Of a DNA stretch of 37,858 nt, positions 31,403 to 37,858 are shown in pieces. The notes beneath the pieces were generated by a model that saw only the letters and a list, made by a program, of their open reading frames with translations, searched no databases and was not told the origin of the DNA. The DNA comes from Methylobacterium tarhaniae (GTDB lineage Bacteria > Pseudomonadota > Alphaproteobacteria > Rhizobiales > Beijerinckiaceae). The translations under genes were made by a program, and so were the position numbers. The stretch is from assembly GCF_001043955.1 (NCBI RefSeq), contig NZ_LABZ01000103.1:1-37858 (forward strand), read 5' to 3'. Numbering within the stretch: position 1 is the stretch's first letter; each line of letters begins with the position of its first letter.

Positions 31403-31425
31403 CGCGAGGCGGAAGGCCGTGAGGC

Positions 31426-31734
31426 TTACTTCTTGCCGAACGAGATGCCCGCGAAGCGCGAGTTGAAGCGGGACAGGCGACCGCCGCGGTCCATCAGCTT
31501 CTGCTCGCCGCCGGTCCAGGCCGGGTGCGTGCTCGGGTCGATGTCGAGGTTGAGGGTGTCACCCTCCTTGCCGTAGGTGGAGCGGGTCGTGAACGAGCTG
31601 CCGTCGGTCAGCACCACCTTGATGTAGTGGTAATCCGGGTGCTCGGTCGGGGTGCGCGCCACCTTGGGGGTCGCGACCGACTTGCCGGCGACGGGGGCCG
31701 CCTGCTTGGCGGCGGGAGCTGCTTGCTTTGCCAT
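31426..31734 (-). CDS. rpmE: 50S ribosomal protein L31 with N-terminal extension
   Basis: The L31 core starts at [20 protein letters not shown] and continues [20 protein letters not shown], then AWTGG and a Gly-Arg-rich loop. It lacks the CxxC zinc ligands (C-minus form). Before the core there is an unusual Ala/Lys/Pro-rich extension of about 31 residues ([20 protein letters not shown]). ATG 31734 has AGGA at 7 bases, and no start lies nearer the core, so the extension is probably translated. A 17-spacer promoter lies about 90 bp upstream. Confidence 0.93.
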   Translation of the reverse strand: MAKQAAPAAKQAAPVAGKSVATPKVARTPTEHPDYHYIKVVLTDGSSFTTRSTYGKEGDTLNLDIDPSTHPAWTGGEQKLMDRGGRLSRFNSRFAGISFGKK

Positions 31735-31818
31735 GACGAAATCCTAAGAGTGCGACCCGCGCCGAACGCTCCGCCCTGGGCCGCGGCCATTGATCGCGCG
31801 TTATCGGATGAGCGGCGG

Positions 31819-31847
31819 CCTATACCTCACCTCCGTGCGCCAAACAA
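31819..31847 (-). promoter_or_regulatory. Putative sigma-70 promoter of rpmE
   Basis: On the minus strand, -35 TTGTTT (31842-31847) and -10 TATAGG (31819-31824) with a 17-base spacer, 85 bp before the start codon. Confidence 0.45.
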
Positions 31848-31879
31848 GCGCCGGCACCCGGACAGTACGACCCCCTGAT

Positions 31880-33685
31880 ATGGCACGTTCCGACACCGCC
31901 CGCCCTCGCGCCTCCCTGGGGGCCCTGAAGCCCCTCGTCCCCTTCGCGGCGCGCTACAAGGGCCGGATCGCCGCCGCGATCGTGGCGCTCATCGCCGCAT
32001 CGGGCGCAACCCTGACGGTGCCGGTGGCGGTGCGGCGGGTGGTCGATCTCGGCTTCGCGCATGGCGAGGTCGGGATGATCGACGCGTATTTCGGCGGGCT
32101 GATCGGCGTCGTCGCAGTGCTCGCGGCCGCCAGCGCCGCCCGCTACTACTGCGTCGTGACGCTGGGCGAGCGGGTGGTGGCGGATCTGCGCGCCGCGGTC
32201 TTCTCGAGGCTCACGACCCTCGATCCCGCCTTCTTCGACCGGTCGCGCAGCGGCGAGCTGGTCTCGCGCCTGACGGCGGATGCCGCGCAGGTGAAGTCGG
32301 TCTTCGGGGTGTCGCTCTCGATCCTGCTGCGCAACGTCTTCCTGTTCGCCGGCGCGGTGGGCATGATGGTCTGGACCAGCCCCCGGCTCTCGGTGCTGGT
32401 GCTCGCCGCGATCCCGCTCATCGTCTTTCCGCTGATTCTCTCCGGCCGCGGGGTGCGCCGCCGCTCGCGGGCGGCGCAGGATCGCCTCGCCGACGCCTCG
32501 GCCTTCGCCACGGAGGCGGTGGGCGCGGTGCGCACCATGCAGGCCTTCGGCATGGCCTCGGCCACCGCGGCCCGCTTCGCCGCCGCCTCCGAGGAGGCGT
32601 TCCTGGCCTCCCGCGCCTCGGCCCGGGCGCGGGCGCTCCTCACCGGCGTCGCGATCTTCCTGATCTCGGCGAGCGTCGTCGGCGTGCTGTGGTACGGCGC
32701 GCAAGGGGTGGCGGCCGGCACGATCTCGGCCGGGCAATTGTCGCAATTCGTGCTCTACGCGGTGTTCGGCGCCAGCGCGCTGGGCCAGCTCTCGGAGGTC
32801 TACGGCGAGCTGACCCTGGCCGCCGGCGCCGCGGAGCGCTTAGGGGAAATCCTCGACACCGTGCCGGCGATCGGCGCGCCGGACCGGCCCCGCGCCCTGC
32901 CGGTGCCGCCCCGCGGCGAGATCGCCTTCGAGCGGGTGCGCTTCCACTACCCGACCCGGCCCGAGCACGCCGCCCTGCACGATCTCAGCTTCACGGTGGC
33001 GCCGGGCGAGCGCGTGGCGCTCGTCGGGCCGTCGGGAGCCGGCAAGAGCACGGTGCTGCAATTGCTGCTGCGCTTCTACGATCCGGAATCCGGCGAGGTT
33101 CGCCTCGACGGAGTGCCGCTCGACGCGGTCGAGCCCGAGTCCTTGCGCGCCCGCATGGCGCTGGTGCCGCAGGACCCCACCGTGTTCAGCGGCAGCATCC
33201 TCGACAACATCCGCTACGGCCGGCCCGGGGCGAGCGAGGCCGAGGTGGAGCGCGCCGCGGCCCAGGCCCATGCCGACGGCTTCATCCGCGCCCTGCCGCA
33301 GGGCTACGCGACGCTCGTCGGCGAGCGCGGCGTCACCCTGTCGGGCGGCCAGCGCCAGCGCATCGCCATCGCGCGGGCGATCCTCAAGGACGCCCCCGTG
33401 CTGCTTCTCGATGAGGCGACCTCCGCCCTCGACGCCGAGAGCGAGCGGGCGGTGCAGGCCGCCCTCGACGTGCTGATGAAGGGCCGCACGACGCTCGTCA
33501 TCGCCCACCGCCTCGCCACCATCCGGGCCGCCGACCGCATCCTGGTGCTGGAGGACGGCCGGATCGCCGAGCAGGGCACGCACGAGACGCTGCTCGCCCG
33601 CGGCGGGCTCTACGCGCAGCTGGCGGCGCTGCAGTTCGGCGCTGGGGTGGACCTGACCGGGGAGCGGCAGGTGGCGGAGGTGTAG
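31880..33685 (+). CDS. MsbA-like ABC exporter (fused membrane and ATPase domains)
   Basis: A 601-residue half-transporter. The six-helix exporter domain spans about 20-320, followed by an ATPase with Walker A GPSGAGKST (383-391), Q-loop VPQDPTVFSGSILDNIRYG, signature LSGGQRQR (487-494), Walker B VLLLDE (507-512), D-loop SALD and switch His543. It works as a homodimer in the inner membrane, exporting lipid or hydrophobic substrates; the substrate is not predictable. I start at ATG 31880; the frame is open to 31790, but that overlaps the rpmE promoter. Divergent from rpmE, a common arrangement in Hyphomicrobiales. Confidence 0.92.
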   Translation: MARSDTARPRASLGALKPLVPFAARYKGRIAAAIVALIAASGATLTVPVAVRRVVDLGFAHGEVGMIDAYFGGLIGVVAVLAAASAARYYCVVTLGERVVADLRAAVFSRLTTLDPAFFDRSRSGELVSRLTADAAQVKSVFGVSLSILLRNVFLFAGAVGMMVWTSPRLSVLVLAAIPLIVFPLILSGRGVRRRSRAAQDRLADASAFATEAVGAVRTMQAFGMASATAARFAAASEEAFLASRASARARALLTGVAIFLISASVVGVLWYGAQGVAAGTISAGQLSQFVLYAVFGASALGQLSEVYGELTLAAGAAERLGEILDTVPAIGAPDRPRALPVPPRGEIAFERVRFHYPTRPEHAALHDLSFTVAPGERVALVGPSGAGKSTVLQLLLRFYDPESGEVRLDGVPLDAVEPESLRARMALVPQDPTVFSGSILDNIRYGRPGASEAEVERAAAQAHADGFIRALPQGYATLVGERGVTLSGGQRQRIAIARAILKDAPVLLLDEATSALDAESERAVQAALDVLMKGRTTLVIAHRLATIRAADRILVLEDGRIAEQGTHETLLARGGLYAQLAALQFGAGVDLTGERQVAEV

Positions 33686-33755
33686 CCCCACGAACCGGAG
33701 ACGCACCCGACCCGCCACGAGAACCACGCTCTCCGGTTCGGTCGGGGGACGCGAA

Positions 33756-33870
33756 GCGGAGCCCGGATTCCAGAAGCCGCGGAGGGTGGCGAACAAGGCG
33801 GATCGGCCTCCGCTTGATCCTGAACGTCCTGCATTTCTGGATCCCGGGCTCCGCGTTCGCGGCCCCGGGA
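33756..33870. repeat. REP-like inverted repeat with nested hairpin
   Basis: Arms at 33756-33775 and 33835-33854 match 18 of 20 bases in inverted orientation (GCGGAGCCCGG...CCAGAA). The second arm overlaps another palindrome, TCCCGGG (33842-33848) with CCCGGGA (33864-33870). It fills the 245-bp gap between the convergent ABC exporter and MotB-like genes and may end both transcripts. Confidence 0.75.
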
Positions 33871-33930
33871 TGACCCGGAGGGTGTCAGGATAGTTGGGCG
33901 TAAGACCGGAACCGTGCGGTCAGGTGTTTC

Positions 33931-34944
33931 TCACCGCTCCGTCAGCTTCATCTCGATCCGCCGGTTGCGCGCATAGGCCTCCTCGCCCGTCCCGGCATCG
34001 AGGGGCTGGAACTCGCCGAACGCCCCGGCGAGGAGGCGCTGAGGCGGGATGCCCTTGCCCACGAGGTACTGCACCACCGCGATGGCGCGCGCCGCCGAGA
34101 GGGCCCAGTTCGACGGGAACTGCGAGGACGCGATCGGCCGTGCGTCGGTGTGTCCGTCGACCCGCAGCACCCACGGGATGTCGGCCGGGATCTGCCGGTT
34201 GAGCTCCAGGATCGCGCTGGCGATCCGGTCGATCTCCGGGCCGGCCTCGGGCTTCAGCACCGCCTGGCCGGCCGAGAACAGCACCTCGGATTGGAGCACG
34301 AAGCGGTCGCCGACGATGCGGATGTCGGGGCGGTTGCCGAGGATCTGGCGCAGGCGGCCGAAGAAGTCCGATCGGTAGCGCGCCAGCTCCTGCACCCGCT
34401 GCGCCAGCGCGACGTTGAGGCGGCTGCCGAGATCGGCGATGCGGGCCTGGCTCTCGCGGTCGCGGGTCTCGGAGGCGGCGAGCGCGTCCTCCAGCGCCGC
34501 GAGTTGCTGGCGCATCGCCGAGATCTGCTGGTTCAGGAGGTCGACCTGGCTCAGGGCGCGGGCGGTCGCGCCCTTCTCGGCGTCGAGCTGGCGGCCGAGC
34601 TCGGCGGCCTTGCCTTCCGCGCCCTGGCCGGTGGCGAGCAGGTCCTGGAGCCGCTTGCGCTCGGCCTCGGAGCCCGAGAGGTTCGCCCGCAGGCCCGCGG
34701 CCCCCTCCTCCAGCGCCCGCCGGCCGGATCGTTCCAGCGCCAGGAGGTCGGTCAGCTCGGAGATCTGGCGGTTGAGCCGCTCCAGCACCGTGTCGCGGCC
34801 CGACAATTCCTGCGACAGGAAGAACTGGCCGGTGACGAAGATGGTGAGCAGGAAGACGACCGAGAGCAGCAGCGTCGTCAGCGCGTCGACGTAGCCGGGC
34901 CAGACGTTGAGGGCGCGGTCGCGCCGGACGAGGCGGCCGGCCAT
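33931..34944 (-). CDS. MotB/OmpA-domain peptidoglycan-binding motor-like protein
   Basis: A 337-residue inner-membrane protein. One TM helix (about 18-40, GYVDALTTLLLSVVFLLTIF) carries Asp20, in the position of the proton-carrying Asp of MotB/ExbD. A long coiled coil follows at about 50-200. The C-terminal OmpA-like domain has VLRVDGHTDARPI, NWALSAARAIAVVQYL and ARNRRIEMKL, and binds peptidoglycan. It lies 19 bp downstream of a MotA-like gene on the same strand; the pair should form an ion-driven stator complex. No flagellar genes are adjacent, so it is probably a conserved envelope motor of unknown task. The defence system Zorya also has MotA/B-like proteins, but its other components are absent. 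Confidence 0.85.
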   Translation of the reverse strand: MAGRLVRRDRALNVWPGYVDALTTLLLSVVFLLTIFVTGQFFLSQELSGRDTVLERLNRQISELTDLLALERSGRRALEEGAAGLRANLSGSEAERKRLQDLLATGQGAEGKAAELGRQLDAEKGATARALSQVDLLNQQISAMRQQLAALEDALAASETRDRESQARIADLGSRLNVALAQRVQELARYRSDFFGRLRQILGNRPDIRIVGDRFVLQSEVLFSAGQAVLKPEAGPEIDRIASAILELNRQIPADIPWVLRVDGHTDARPIASSQFPSNWALSAARAIAVVQYLVGKGIPPQRLLAGAFGEFQPLDAGTGEEAYARNRRIEMKLTER

Positions 34945-34963
34945 CAGGCGTGTCTCTCCGGGA

Positions 34964-36010
34964 TCACTCCACCTTCTCCCGGGCGAGGCGGTCGAGCACC
35001 TGCTTCAGCTCGCGCTCGCGGCTCGCCTGCGCCTCGACCCAGTCGCGGATCATCTGCTGCTCGGCGCGCATGTGCTGGACGAGGCCCTGGATGCCCTCGG
35101 CGAGGTTCGCCATCGCCTGGGTGCTGGCGCGGCCATGGGCGGTGCTGTCGCCGACGAGCGTGCCGAGCCGCGTCATCGCGTCGGCGATGTCCTTCAGGAC
35201 GGCGTCGCCCTTCGGGGCGGACTCGGGCGGGCGCGGCGCGGGGGCGGCCGTGGCGAGGGCGGCGGCGGCCGGCACCGTGACGGGGACCGGCACCGGGGCG
35301 GGCGAGGGCCCGGCGGCGGTGACGAGCCAGTCCTCCAGCTCGTTGTAGAACCGGGTATGGGCCTGGCCCGCCTGGAGGTCGAGGAAGCCGATCACCAGGG
35401 AGCCGGCGAGGCCGAACAGCGAGGCGGAGAAGGCGAGGCCGATCCCCGAGAGCGGCACGGCGAGCCCGCTCTTCAATTCGTCGAACATCACCGCCGCGTC
35501 ACCGCCGCCGGCCCGCATCGAGCGGATCACGCCGCCCACCGCCGACAGGGTGTCGATCAGGCCCCAGAAGGTGCCGAGCAGGCCGAGCAGGATGAGCAGG
35601 CCGCCGATATAGCGCAGGATCTCGCGCCCCTCGTCGAGCCGCGAGGCCACGCTGTCCAGGAGCGGCTGGAACTGCGCTTGCGGATGCGGCCGTCCGGCCC
35701 GCGCCTCCCGGAGCGCCGGCACCAGGGCGGCGAGCACCCGCGGGGTGCCCGGATCGGCGGCGCCGGTGGCGGTGCGGTTGGCGAAGCGCACCTCGCGGAA
35801 GAGGCGTTGCACCTGCCCGAACGCCATGATGATGGCGATCAGCGTCGCGCCGAGGATCAGGCCGTTGAGGCCCGGATTGGCCATGAAGGCCGGCACGATC
35901 TGGCGATAGAGCACGAAGGCCAGGAAGCCGGCCAGCGTCAGGAACACCACCATGCGGATGAGGTAGATCCGCGGCGATGTCAGGGGAGGGGACGCTGCGC
36001 TCGCCGCCAT
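34964..36010 (-). CDS. MotA/TolQ/ExbB-like membrane protein
   Basis: A 348-residue partner of the MotB-like protein. Two TM helices near residues 17-36 and 48-65 are followed by a cytoplasmic segment. A long hydrophobic helix begins RYIGGLLILLGLLGTFWGLI, and another runs through GIGLAFSASLFGLAGSLVIG; these two are the conserved MotA/TolQ/ExbB core. An Ala/Pro-rich linker (about 230-260) leads to a C-terminal helical region with heptads, ending DRLAREKVE. It is expected to form the ring of the stator around MotB-type dimers. Start ATG 36010 lacks a good ribosome site. Confidence 0.82.
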   Translation of the reverse strand: MAASAASPPLTSPRIYLIRMVVFLTLAGFLAFVLYRQIVPAFMANPGLNGLILGATLIAIIMAFGQVQRLFREVRFANRTATGAADPGTPRVLAALVPALREARAGRPHPQAQFQPLLDSVASRLDEGREILRYIGGLLILLGLLGTFWGLIDTLSAVGGVIRSMRAGGGDAAVMFDELKSGLAVPLSGIGLAFSASLFGLAGSLVIGFLDLQAGQAHTRFYNELEDWLVTAAGPSPAPVPVPVTVPAAAALATAAPAPRPPESAPKGDAVLKDIADAMTRLGTLVGDSTAHGRASTQAMANLAEGIQGLVQHMRAEQQMIRDWVEAQASRERELKQVLDRLAREKVE

Positions 36011-36135
36011 CGCGGGCCGTACTCACTCACTGTCGCGGGGTCATCCGCGGGGGCCGTGTCGCCCCGCCGCGCGGGAGGGGATCCAGGGGCACTGTGCCGG
36101 GCGCGGCTTGGCTGATCAAGCCGGCGCCCGCGAGG

Positions 36136-36155
36136 TATCCTGGGGTTTCAGGATA
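36136..36155. other. Small hairpin between motA-like and ymdB-like genes
   Basis: TATCCTG and CAGGATA, 7-bp stem and 6-base loop, in a 247-bp gap. It lies about 100 bp downstream of the phosphodiesterase stop. It could be the end of that transcript or an operator for the MotA-like gene. Nothing else distinctive is seen in the gap. Confidence 0.35.
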
Positions 36156-36257
36156 TCTCCGGCGGTTGCAACGGATTCAACCCGGCTCGCGACCTCATTC
36201 TGAGATCGTGAGGACGAGAGAGTCTCGCGGTCCTGCTCCTGGCCGCCGAACCTGCCC

Positions 36258-37079
36258 TCAATCCCAGTGCCGCGGCCAGGTTTCCTCGAGATGCGGCCCG
36301 AGCCGCACCGGGCTCACCCGCCGGGCGAGGCCCGTGGAGTCGTCGGTCTCGACCGCGAGGCCGCACAGGGTGCCCTCGCCGGTCGCGGCTTCGAGCCGGC
36401 TGCCCGGGGTCTTCTGCAGGAAGCGGCGCACCGGCTCGTCCTTCTGCATGCCGAGGACCGAATCGTAGTCGCCGCACATGCCGACATCGGACATGTAGGC
36501 GGTGCCGCCCGGCAGGATGCGGTGATCGGCGGTCGGCACGTGGGTGTGGGTGCCGACGACGAGGCTCGCCCGCCCGTCGAGGAACCAGCCGAAGGCCTCC
36601 TTCTCGCTCGTCGCCTCGGCATGCACGTCGACGATCACCGCGTCGGCGGCGTCGCGCAACGGGCAGGCCGACAACTCGCGCTCGGCCGCCGCGAAGGGAT
36701 CGTCGAGGGGATCGAGGAAGATCCGCCCCATCACGTTGACGACCAGCACCCGGGCGCCCGTCGGCGTCTCGACCACCGTGGCGCCGCGCCCCGGCGTGCC
36801 GGGCGGGTAGTTCGCCGGGCGCACCAGCCGGGGCTGGCGGGCGATGAAGACGAGGGCCTCGCGCTGGTCGAAGGAGTGGTTGCCGAGCGTCACCGCGTCG
36901 GCGCCGGCATTGATCAACTCCTCGCAGATGCTCTCGGTGATCCCGAATCCGCCGGCGGCGTTCTCGCCGTTGATCACCACGCAGTCGAGGCGCCAGCGCT
37001 CGCGCAAGGACGGCAGGCGCTCGCTCACCGCCAGTCGGCCAGGCCGGCCGACGACGTCGCCGAGGAAGAGGAGGCGCAT
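36258..37079 (-). CDS. YmdB-type metallophosphoesterase (TIGR00282)
   Basis: A 273-residue calcineurin-like phosphodiesterase. Metal-site residues run in order: FLGDVVGRPG (Asp8), VVINGENAAGG (Glu39, Asn40), VTLGNHSFD (Asn67, His68), VDVHAEATSEKEAF and VVGTHTHVPTADH. The best-studied family member, Bacillus YmdB, hydrolyses 2',3'-cyclic AMP and influences sporulation/biofilm choice and RNA decay; the role in alphaproteobacteria is open. It starts 8 bp after the 5-FTHF cyclo-ligase stop, in the same transcript. Confidence 0.92.
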   Translation of the reverse strand: MRLLFLGDVVGRPGRLAVSERLPSLRERWRLDCVVINGENAAGGFGITESICEELINAGADAVTLGNHSFDQREALVFIARQPRLVRPANYPPGTPGRGATVVETPTGARVLVVNVMGRIFLDPLDDPFAAAERELSACPLRDAADAVIVDVHAEATSEKEAFGWFLDGRASLVVGTHTHVPTADHRILPGGTAYMSDVGMCGDYDSVLGMQKDEPVRRFLQKTPGSRLEAATGEGTLCGLAVETDDSTGLARRVSPVRLGPHLEETWPRHWD

Positions 37080-37087
37080 GGCGGGAT

Positions 37088-37678
37088 TCAGTCTCCGGTG
37101 GGATGGATGAGGCCCGCCTCGGTCACGATGCCGTCGAGGGGCCGGTCGTGCGGGCCGTCCGGCACGAAGGGCGTCTCCTGGGCCGCGAAGGCGATGCCGA
37201 AGGCGAGGGCGCCCCCCCGCGCATCCAGGCGGGCGAGCGCCCGGTCGTAATAGCCCTTGCCGTAGCCGATGCGGTGGCCGCGCCGATCGAAGGCCGCGAG
37301 GGGCACGAGGAGGACCCGCGGCTCGACCGCCGGCGCGTCGGGGCCGGGCTCGCTGAGGCCGAAGCCACCGCTCGCGAGCGCGTCGCCCTCGCCGACGAGG
37401 CGGAACACCAGCCCCTCGGGCGTGACCTGCGGCAGGGCCACCGCCTGCCCGCGGGCCCGCAAGGCGGCGATCAGCGGGCGCAGGTCGACCTCGCTGCGGA
37501 TCGGCCAGTAGGCCGAGACCAGCTCGGCTGTCGCGATCTCCGGGAGGGAGAGGACGATCTCGGCGATGCGGCGGGAGGCGTGTTCGCGCACCTCGACCGC
37601 CAGGCCGTCCCGCCGCGCCAGCGCCGCCTTGCGCAGGGCGGCCTTGTCCGGGGAGGCGGGAGAAACGTCCGTCGTCAT
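37088..37678 (-). CDS. 5-formyltetrahydrofolate cyclo-ligase
   Basis: A 196-residue enzyme that converts 5-formyl-THF to 5,10-methenyl-THF with ATP. Landmarks: an early basic ATP-binding segment (KAALRKAALARRDGL), VSAYWPIRSEVDLRPLI, VLLVPLAAFDRRGHRIGYG and the signature GYGKGYYDR (138-146). ATG 37678 is chosen over one seven codons upstream because conserved sequence starts soon after it. It lies just downstream of 6S RNA on the same strand, as in many proteobacteria (ssrS followed by ygfA/fau). Confidence 0.94.
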   Translation of the reverse strand: MTTDVSPASPDKAALRKAALARRDGLAVEVREHASRRIAEIVLSLPEIATAELVSAYWPIRSEVDLRPLIAALRARGQAVALPQVTPEGLVFRLVGEGDALASGGFGLSEPGPDAPAVEPRVLLVPLAAFDRRGHRIGYGKGYYDRALARLDARGGALAFGIAFAAQETPFVPDGPHDRPLDGIVTEAGLIHPTGD

Positions 37679-37724
37679 GTCAGTCCAGCGCGGAGCCACG
37701 AGAGCCGTTGGAGAATCGATCCCG

Positions 37725-37858
37725 GGAAACCTACGAAGTAGGTGGGCGCCGTAATGCCCCGGTCCACGGACCAGGGCAGTGACAGCTCCCGAGGGAGTCG
37801 ATAAGGCCCCGGGGATATGTGTCTCCTGACGAGAACCGCAGCCCCGCCGACCTCATGT
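37725..37858 (-). ncRNA. ssrS: 6S RNA (3' part; 5' end near or beyond the window edge)
   Basis: The minus strand upstream of the cyclo-ligase reads like alphaproteobacterial 6S RNA: the conserved stretch TTCTCGTCAGGAGACACATA, then TCCCCGGGGCCTTATCG, a TGCCCTGGTCC arm and GGGGCATTACGGCGCCCACC. A terminal hairpin ACCTAC-TTC-GTAGGT follows at 37729-37743. 6S RNA binds the housekeeping RNA polymerase holoenzyme as a promoter mimic in stationary phase. Its position directly before 5-FTHF cyclo-ligase is the classical synteny. The exact 5' end cannot be placed; about 25 nt may be missing. Confidence 0.8.

Noticed and set aside
33931..36010. Zorya-type phage-defence system
   Set aside because: Only MotA/MotB-like genes are present. 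The nearby genes are a phosphodiesterase and an ABC exporter, with no helicase or nuclease partners (ZorC, ZorD or ZorE).

Overview
The window is very GC-rich bacterial chromosome. Gene content points to an alphaproteobacterium of the Hyphomicrobiales, most like Methylobacterium: a fused transaldolase/glucose-6-phosphate isomerase, the CtrA-proteolysis adaptor RcdA, a double-length dCTP deaminase, DUF6894 and DUF1192 proteins, and 6S RNA upstream of 5-formyltetrahydrofolate cyclo-ligase. The genus is an inference; the class is well supported. I see no phage, insertion sequence, tRNA, rRNA or CRISPR array.

Layout. 1-2833 (minus): branched-chain amino-acid type ABC importer, with a Tat-exported binding protein and a single-chain LivH-LivM permease that runs off the left edge. 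2988-4552: a 45-residue protein, a small secreted protein and an Asp/Glu-type racemase. 4562-6407: 8-oxoguanine deaminase divergent from 5-hydroxyisourate hydrolase (purine catabolism). 6392-7806: small proteins. 8112-12592 (minus): triheme cytochrome c, 2Fe-2S subunit, molybdopterin subunit and a Nudix hydrolase, an electron-transferring molybdo-dehydrogenase operon. 12987-17431: zinc-ribbon protein, GNAT acetyltransferase, ArgE, ApaG, a membrane protein and dCTP deaminase. 17531-19216: chemoreceptor.

19571-25880 (minus): tal-pgi, gnd, zwf and pgl, which together cover the oxidative pentose-phosphate branch. gnd, zwf and pgl are coupled by ATGA overlaps. 25996-29694 (minus): rpmH, rnpA, yidC, engB (ysxC) and a DUF423 protein, the conserved ribosome/membrane-insertion cluster. 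29917-33685: DUF1192 protein, a candidate small RNA, rcdA, rpmE and an MsbA-like ABC exporter. 33931-36010 (minus): a MotA/MotB-like pair. 36258-37858 (minus): YmdB-type phosphodiesterase, 5-FTHF cyclo-ligase and 6S RNA.

Most content is core metabolism. The best candidate for something undescribed is at 30459-30593. A perfect TTAA-N7-TTAA CtrA box overlaps the -35 position of a promoter-like sequence. About 97 nt follow, with two hairpins, an exposed CCUCCC and a textbook intrinsic terminator, and no gene. It lies just upstream of rcdA, whose product promotes CtrA destruction. Other points of interest are 16-bp tandem repeats at two places, a perfect 21-bp inverted repeat at the extreme left edge inside livM, REP-like palindromes, and a proton-channel-like MotA/B pair outside any flagellar context.
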